Source: Anas platyrhynchos
Taxonomy: Eukaryota > Chordata > Aves > Anseriformes > Anatidae
Assembly: GCF_047663525.1 (NCBI RefSeq)
Contig: NC_092604.1
Location: forward strand, 11,767,501 to 11,831,500
Direction: 5' to 3'
Length of the DNA: 64,000 bases
Below the pieces are notes generated by a model. It did no database searches. It saw only the letters and a program-made list of their open reading frames with translations, and was not told the DNA's origin. Shown one piece after another: positions 58,401-64,000 of the stretch; position 1 is the stretch's first letter, and each line of letters opens with the position of its first letter. The position numbers and the translations under genes were made by a program.

Positions 58401-58849
58401 CTACCTTATCCTTAGCAGGCCACCAGTTTCCAAGCTGCTGGCTGTCACAGCAGGCCCCTTCCATCTGTGTTTTCCCCTATATCCAAGCTTGTTGCCAGGC
58501 TGCAGGCGATGAATCACGGGCTGCTCGCCGCATTTACCTCGGCGCACGGCAGCGCTCGGCTTCCTCCCCGCTCCTACACGCAGACACCCTCCAAAGAGAG
58601 GGGAAAAAAGCACAAAACCCTGTGAAATCTGTGCTCTGCACAATCCCACCACGTCCATGCTTGGCACAGAGGTGCCCGCTTGCCCCGTTTGCAGCAGGAC
58701 TGAGCCCCTGCGTGGTTTGGGGCTGTTTGTGCGTGGTTTCCTTCCAGGCCGGCTGGACGGGGCGCTCCCCATCCCGCAGCTCCGGGGTTCCCCGGTGCCG
58801 TCACTTCCTGATCCCAAGTCCATCGCCTCTCTGTAGGTTACCACGGGCT

Positions 58850-58878
58850 CTATTTATAGCTTGCTGTGCTAAAAATAA
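58850..58878 (+). promoter_or_regulatory. Paired MEF2-type sites
   Basis: CTATTTATAG at 58850-58859 and CTAAAAATAA at 58869-58878 both match the MEF2 consensus YTA(A/T)4TAR exactly. Their centres are 19 bp apart, within an otherwise GC-rich stretch. Confidence 0.4.
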
Positions 58879-59153
58879 AAGCCCTGGGCGTTCGGTTCCC
58901 TGATCCTGGGCTTGTGCCAGGGCCACGTGGAGCCCCCCGGGAGGTGGCTGGGGGCTCAGTGCTGGCCCCAGGGCTGCTTGCGCAGTGACTGGGGAGTTTC
59001 ATGGGGCTGTGGCATTTCTGGGATCGGTCGCTACTCTCACTGACCTGGGAATCTCTTGCGGGACTCTCATCTCGCTAAAAATATTTCAGTGTGTCATCGT
59101 GGGCTCGATCTACCAACGCCTGTAAGTGGGAGATAAGGAAGCGGCGGCGCTTC

Positions 59154-59163
59154 GTTGCGTAAC
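59154..59163 (+). promoter_or_regulatory. C/EBP/PAR-bZIP-type site
   Basis: GTTGCGTAAC exactly matches the bZIP consensus RTTRCGTAAY. A single site; binding is inferred. Confidence 0.25.
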
Positions 59164-60166
59164 AAATCCCTGCACGGCACTACCAAAACGCTCACGTTTC
59201 TGTCCAGATGTGGACTGTTTGCCTGGGGTGATGCCTAAACTCCCCCGTGTCTGTGCACAGGTAATATCTCTCCCTGATTTTAACTAATTTCCCAGTTAAG
59301 TTTAATTAGTTTGTAACCTGGCTGGCCAGCACTCAGCACACAGGTTTGGTACCCAACCGGGACGTCTCAGCACCACGCTCAAGCACAAAGTGGAAAAGTG
59401 CTTTAATTTACTGCTTTTCAAAAATAGCTCTGTCCTATGAAACATCAGGGAGCAGCTGATCACGCTCTGCTGCCTCCTCTGTGTCCTTGTCCCGGGCATG
59501 GCCACTGCAGGGTGACACGGTGCTCGGGGTGCAGCAGGGGGGTGGCCCCGAGCCCCCCGGCTTTAAGTCATTTTGCTCTGTGGTTATTTAAGCCACTGCA
59601 AGAAAATAGGCAAAAAATATACAAAAAAGAGGCTGAAACTGCCTCTTGCAGGCTGGGCTGTGGTGGGGTCGGGTGGCACGGATGATGTCCTGCTCCACTT
59701 GCTGGGCTTTGCCCCCCAGGGCAGTGCTCAGCATCATTCACCACGGCTGGGTTGGGGCGTCATTTGGAGCCCCATCCCCCTGCCCCTGGCTCCCAAATAC
59801 CTGCCCTGCGCTCTGACACCAGACGAAACCACTTCTAGATGGGTTATTTTCTGATGTCCGGGGGCTGCTCGGTGCCAGCCCCTGCCCTGGGGCTTTGGGG
59901 CTGGGCAGCATTCGGCAGAGCAAAGCCCACACATGGGGGGCTCCGGGCCTCCCCCCATGACACCGATCTCCTGGAAATCACCAAACCCCGCACCCCGAGG
60001 GACCAGCTTTTTCCCCAGGATACCCCGCAGGGGGGCTGAATGTCTTCGCTGGACAAAGCGTTCCGGCTTTATTGAGCAAAACCGAGAGAGGAACATCTCC
60101 CCCCCCTCCCCAGCCCCCTCCTCGTCGCCTCTGATGTCAGCAGCACAGCTCCTGAGTCATCCCCCA

Positions 60167-60180
60167 GTTTCTGTGGCAAC
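60167..60180 (+). promoter_or_regulatory. RFX X-box-like site
   Basis: GTTTCTGTGGCAAC has the two half-sites and spacing of an RFX X-box (GTTNCC(N)GGNAAC type) with one mismatch in the left half. Confidence 0.3.
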
Positions 60181-61649
60181 GGCAGCGATGCTGGGGAGCA
60201 GGGTGATGCTGGGGAGCGCGTCCACGCTGCCCCTGCCCTGCTCGGGGGGCTGAGCCCCCCAGTGCTGAGCCCTCAGCCTCACCATGGGCTCCCACGCCGC
60301 CTGCTGCCGCCCAGAGCCCCCCAAAACCCCCAGGGCTGTGAGGATGCTGGCAAACACCCCCGGTAAGTCAGCGCTGCCTGGGATTTAACTGTCTGGGGGG
60401 CTTCTGGTGGGGTCTTACAGCTTCCACGTGGCTTTGCTGGTGGGGTGGGCAGCTGCATGCATGCACCCCAGGAATGTGGGGTGTCCTTCTGCGTGCTCCT
60501 GGCAGCCCCAGGGGTCTCATGCCCCAAATCCCTGGGGCTGGGGGCGTACAGGCTGCTCTCAGGGGGAGCAGAGAGGCACGGAGCGGGGCTGGGGTCTGCA
60601 CGGGGACCGTGAGGGTGTCACCAGTGCCTGATGGCCGGGGTCAGGGCACCGTGCAGTGGGACAGCGGGGTCACAAACCCCATGCTTACACTCCTGCCTGC
60701 TCAGAGCCGTGCTGCGCCTGGTAGGAAGCACCTCCATAACCCCTGGCATGTGCTAAATCCTCTGTATGTGATCAAAGGCACCACCTTGCTCCGTGCCAGG
60801 CCTGGCAGTGGGGAGGGACGGGACGTGTACCCTGGGGGGCCCCCAGCCCCTGCCCAGCGGTGCTGGCCTCAGCCCTGCTGCCCTGGCTTTGTTTCCTGCT
60901 CGGTGCTGGAGTTTCACAGTCGTAAAGTTTTTCGTTGCAGATAGGACCTGGATAAGCAGGATTGAGACGTTCCAGTCGCGGTGACTGGTTCGCACAGTAA
61001 CATAGTTCTCTGGCTACAGATTTAAGAGCATTAAAGTGCAACATGTGCAAGCTGGCGGGGACCCAAGGGCGTGAGGCGATTTCGTGTTTGTTTTGGCACA
61101 CCTCGAGGCGGGATGAGAGGGGCCGGGGCTGCCAGGTGAGGAGCTCGGCTGCGGTATGGGACCGGGAGCGAGGTGCTGGTCACGGGAAGGGGCTCTGCGA
61201 GCTGGCAGCAAACCAGGAGCAGCGTCCTGTCAAAACAGGAGAAGTTAAAAATACTAAAGCAGAATGACTCAAAACGTACTGGGAAGCCCCCAGTGCTGCG
61301 TTGTGAGCGTAGGCGGCGTTGTCACCGCTGTGTCAGCCTCCAGGCGTGCCCTGACCTCGTGGCCGTGGCATGGCAGCAGCCTGGACAAAATTGTTCCTCT
61401 CCAAAAGAGGGGACCTGGCTCCTCGGCAGTGCCTCGAGTGCGCTGCCTTGGTTGGGGGGCCCAGCTCGACCGTGCTGGGAGCTGGGGAGGAACGCCAGGG
61501 CTTGCGTCGGGGCTGGCGTGGCCCCGGGTGGGTGCCAGGCTTTGGGAGTCCAACGTTGTGATCGCTTCTGGGTGCTGATGATGGCAGGGTTTGAGGATGA
61601 GCAGGCTGCTGGTGATGCAGCACCGCTGGTGAAAACGAACCCAATCATT

Positions 61650-62035
61650 TTTCCTGCCTTTCAGTTGTTCGTTGCTTTCCAGGAATGCTTAAACAGTGGT
61701 GAAAAAGCTGGGGATAAGTCTGTCTCTCTTTGCACAGTTACATATTTGCAGTAAATGGAGTTTTACTTTCCAAAGTGTCCTGGAGAAAAAAAAAAAAATG
61801 TTTTAAAATAAATCATCTGGGTAAAGCAAATCAACAGTTCCCATCAAAGTTGATTGCTGTCTGAATGCTGCCCCAATACAACTGCTAATAAGGATTTAAT
61901 GAATATGGGACCAGGTCTCTGCTTGTTGAAGTCTGTCTGGAAAACCTGGTGGGCTGTAAATGCCATTTTCCCATCCTGCTCCTAAAACTAGTCCTGGGAC
62001 TTTATCTCTAACATGGTTTATTTTTTAACATACCT
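61650..62035 (+). promoter_or_regulatory. Candidate regulatory block downstream of UBAC1
   Basis: An AT-rich, non-repetitive block with AACTGCTAATAAGGATTTAA and TGAATATGGG words, containing one A run near 61785. It follows GC-rich sequence; a regulatory role is only suggested by texture. Confidence 0.2.
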
Positions 62036-63009
62036 ATTATTATTAAAGCAGGCACCTAACCCCCCCTGCCCTTGCTGCTCGAGCAGGACATGCTGCTGAT
62101 AGCGGCGAGCTGGGCGAGGGAGCCCCGCACGCCTGGCAGCTGGCAGCGGGTGCTGTGGCCTCCAGAGACACACGGGCAAGGGCTTGTCTCCCCCTGGCAA
62201 TAAAGAGTCATTGATTAGTGTTTGTTCAGCGCTGCGAGGAGAGGCGCTAAGTCCAAGTATCATTTTAAATTCAGGCAGAGTGCAGCAGGTGGGAGGAGAG
62301 GCCCTGGCCGCAGGGAGCAGCACCACCGGCACCCTCGCCTCGTCTGTCCCTGGTCCCTGGGTCTTGGTGGGCACAGCAGGAGGAAACCTCTGAGAGGTTT
62401 GATATGGCCCTGCCATCGCTTGAAGCACATCGGGCGTTTTACAAAAAGAGAGAAGAAAGAAATAAAAATTAGTATTGCACCCCATCAGCAACACAGCTCC
62501 ACGACGTGCACGTTACCTTCAGAATAATACAAGGGAACGAAGGAAATTGGGTGCTGCTGTCCGTGCTTAATTGGGTTTCTTTATTTGCAAGAAAAATATC
62601 GCTCGTTGCGTGTGGTTCCCCAATGCACACGGCTGTTGTGGTGCATGTTCTTCGCGAGTTGCAGGACTGAATGTAATAATTCCTGATAGCTGCAGTATGC
62701 TATGGAAACCGCTCCCGTGTTGTTGGTAATTACACTGAAGTGACTGTTCCATTGCTAAGAATAATACTCAGCTCCCTCTTTCTAAAGGTTGAATACATGA
62801 TGAACTGTCATGGGGAGCTATTTCGTAACAGGGAGAAGCATTTTGAAGCTGGTAGAGCAGCGGCTGAGTTAGGAGCCTGCCCCTTCCCTCATCTCATCCT
62901 CACGTTACTTTACCCTGGCTTCATCCATTCATTCATGGGACACTCGAGATGCCTTTTTGACCACATCTCTTTTTACTTAGTGAATTTTGAGTAAGACACA
63001 ACTTTCATT

Positions 63010-63034
63010 TAAAAAAAAAAAAAAAAAAAAAAAA
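63010..63034 (+). repeat. Poly-A tract
   Basis: An uninterrupted run of about 25 A residues. No retrotransposed sequence was recognised on its 5' side. Confidence 0.85.
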
Positions 63035-64000
63035 GAACAAAACAAACCCTTGGGACTACCAGGTTTGAGGGGAGGTGGAGAAGACAGCTCACAGCCAGCA
63101 GTCGTGGTGCGGCCCCGAGCCCAGCAGTGACCTCCAGAAGCAGCCCGGCTCTAAGTCGACTCTGGCAGGGCATATTAAGCGCTCAGCACCGGGGCAAACG
63201 AGGCCCTGCAGAACTAAGCATGGGGAAGCAGATACAGCAGCATTCACAGCTGAAAATAGAGCCCTAAGAACAGAGCTGGGGGCCGTCTGGAATTTGCAAG
63301 AATAACGGGAAAAAAAAAAATGTTGATTTCTTCCGTCCTCTTCTCTTGCTTCTCCTGAGATGGCAAGGGAGCAGCTGAAGCTCTTCCCAGCTGGAGCCAC
63401 CCACCTCGATACCATGGCAGAGCAGGGGTGGATCAGCTCCCCCAGCAATGCTAATGAGCCGCGGTGGCAGCAGGAGCTCGGTCCTTGGGGGATGCGGGTT
63501 ATAAACCAGCTGGAGGGGACAGAGCGCGCAGCACAAACGCGACCAGCGTGGTTCCTCCTTGTTTGCTCAGTGGCTGTGCTGCCCGAAGCAAGCTGATCTT
63601 TATAGTGTTTATGCTCTGGGTATGGTAAGCCTGGCTTGATGTGGGCAATTTTAAAGGAGTTGGTGGAGGGAGAGTCTCTCTCTTCTGCTAATAACCATGC
63701 TTTTCCTGGGGAAAGGGAGAAAGGAAGCGAAAGATGGGAAATCACCAACCTTTGGAAAGTGTGGTGAGCCTAGGGGAAAGTAAACTGAGCAGGAATCAAG
63801 CTGTATGCAATACAAACGAGCTACCCAGTGTGCCAAAATTCGCAAGTCGTAGTCCCTTGCCCTGCTTCTTTTTTTGCTGATTTTAACTCTCAGAGCATTA
63901 GCTGACTGGTGGCAACATTGGATGGAGTCTTCCCTCTCCGTAAATAGCTCCAGGGAGACAGTGAAGCATAGGCTTTCTGTGCAGCCTCCTGCAGATGCCC

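Larger units (their letters stand above)
55481..64000. other. Intergenic region downstream of UBAC1
   Basis: No gene is supported. It is GC-rich at about 56900-61560, with many random open frames on both strands, and AT-rich near 55480-56500, 61650-62035 and 62400-63060. A poly-A tract lies at about 63010-63034. Human synteny predicts CAMSAP1 next, but no CAMSAP1 coding sequence was recognised before 64000. Confidence 0.65.

Noticed and set aside
63010-63060. Processed pseudogene tail at a poly-A tract
   Set aside because: No coding or known transcript sequence was recognised 5' of the tract, and no target-site duplication could be seen.
63089-63748. A 219-codon minus-strand open frame near the right edge
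   Set aside because: No recognisable domain or homology, no CpG promoter, and equally long competing frames. CAMSAP1, the gene expected nearby, would be on the + strand and does not match.

Overview
This is vertebrate nuclear DNA, most likely from a bird. It carries two complete multi-exon protein-coding genes on the + strand, head to tail. The first is NACC2 (BTB and BEN domain transcriptional repressor; coding exons from 1489 to 16019). The second is UBAC1 (ubiquitin-like/UBA protein, KPC2; coding exons from 33126 to 49792). I reconstructed both by following reading phase across consensus splice sites; each yields a full-length protein (578 and 408 residues) with the domains and length expected of its family. 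NACC2 and UBAC1 are also neighbours, transcribed in the same direction, in human 9q34.3. Short introns, strong GC-rich/AT-rich alternation and a probable CR1 retrotransposon 3' end suggest an avian microchromosome. That assignment is inference; the species cannot be read from the sequence.

Layout. 1-1488: probable NACC2 5' non-coding exon, a GC- and poly-T-rich first intron, and the 5' part of the BTB exon. 1489-16019: five NACC2 coding exons. 16020-about 20078: long NACC2 3' UTR ending at an AATAAA. About 20079-32690: intergenic. No gene is supported there, but AT-rich blocks dense in homeodomain-type, octamer-type, FOX-type and RUNX-type words alternate with GC-rich stretches, which looks like an array of conserved regulatory elements. 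It ends with a CR1 remnant, a 31-bp minisatellite with a four-unit higher-order period, and a 25-bp tandem repeat. 32690-33125: UBAC1 CpG-rich promoter with two close and one degenerate ZNF143/THAP11-type motif. 33126-49792: ten UBAC1 coding exons. 49793-about 55480: UBAC1 3' UTR with a proximal polyadenylation signal, a G-quadruplex-prone stretch, exon-like segments and a strong distal polyadenylation signal. About 55480-64000: intergenic, with possible enhancer motifs (paired MEF2, RFX X-box, bZIP). The next gene expected from human synteny, CAMSAP1, is not seen.

The two genes have no shared pathway that the sequence reveals. NACC2 is a nuclear co-repressor; UBAC1 is a cytoplasmic subunit of a ubiquitin ligase complex. 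I found no clearly new biological system. The observations most worth checking are the phase-compatible exon-like chain downstream of UBAC1, the higher-order G-quadruplex-capable minisatellite, the overlapping upstream reading frame and possible BTB-only isoform of NACC2, and the dense intergenic regulatory blocks.
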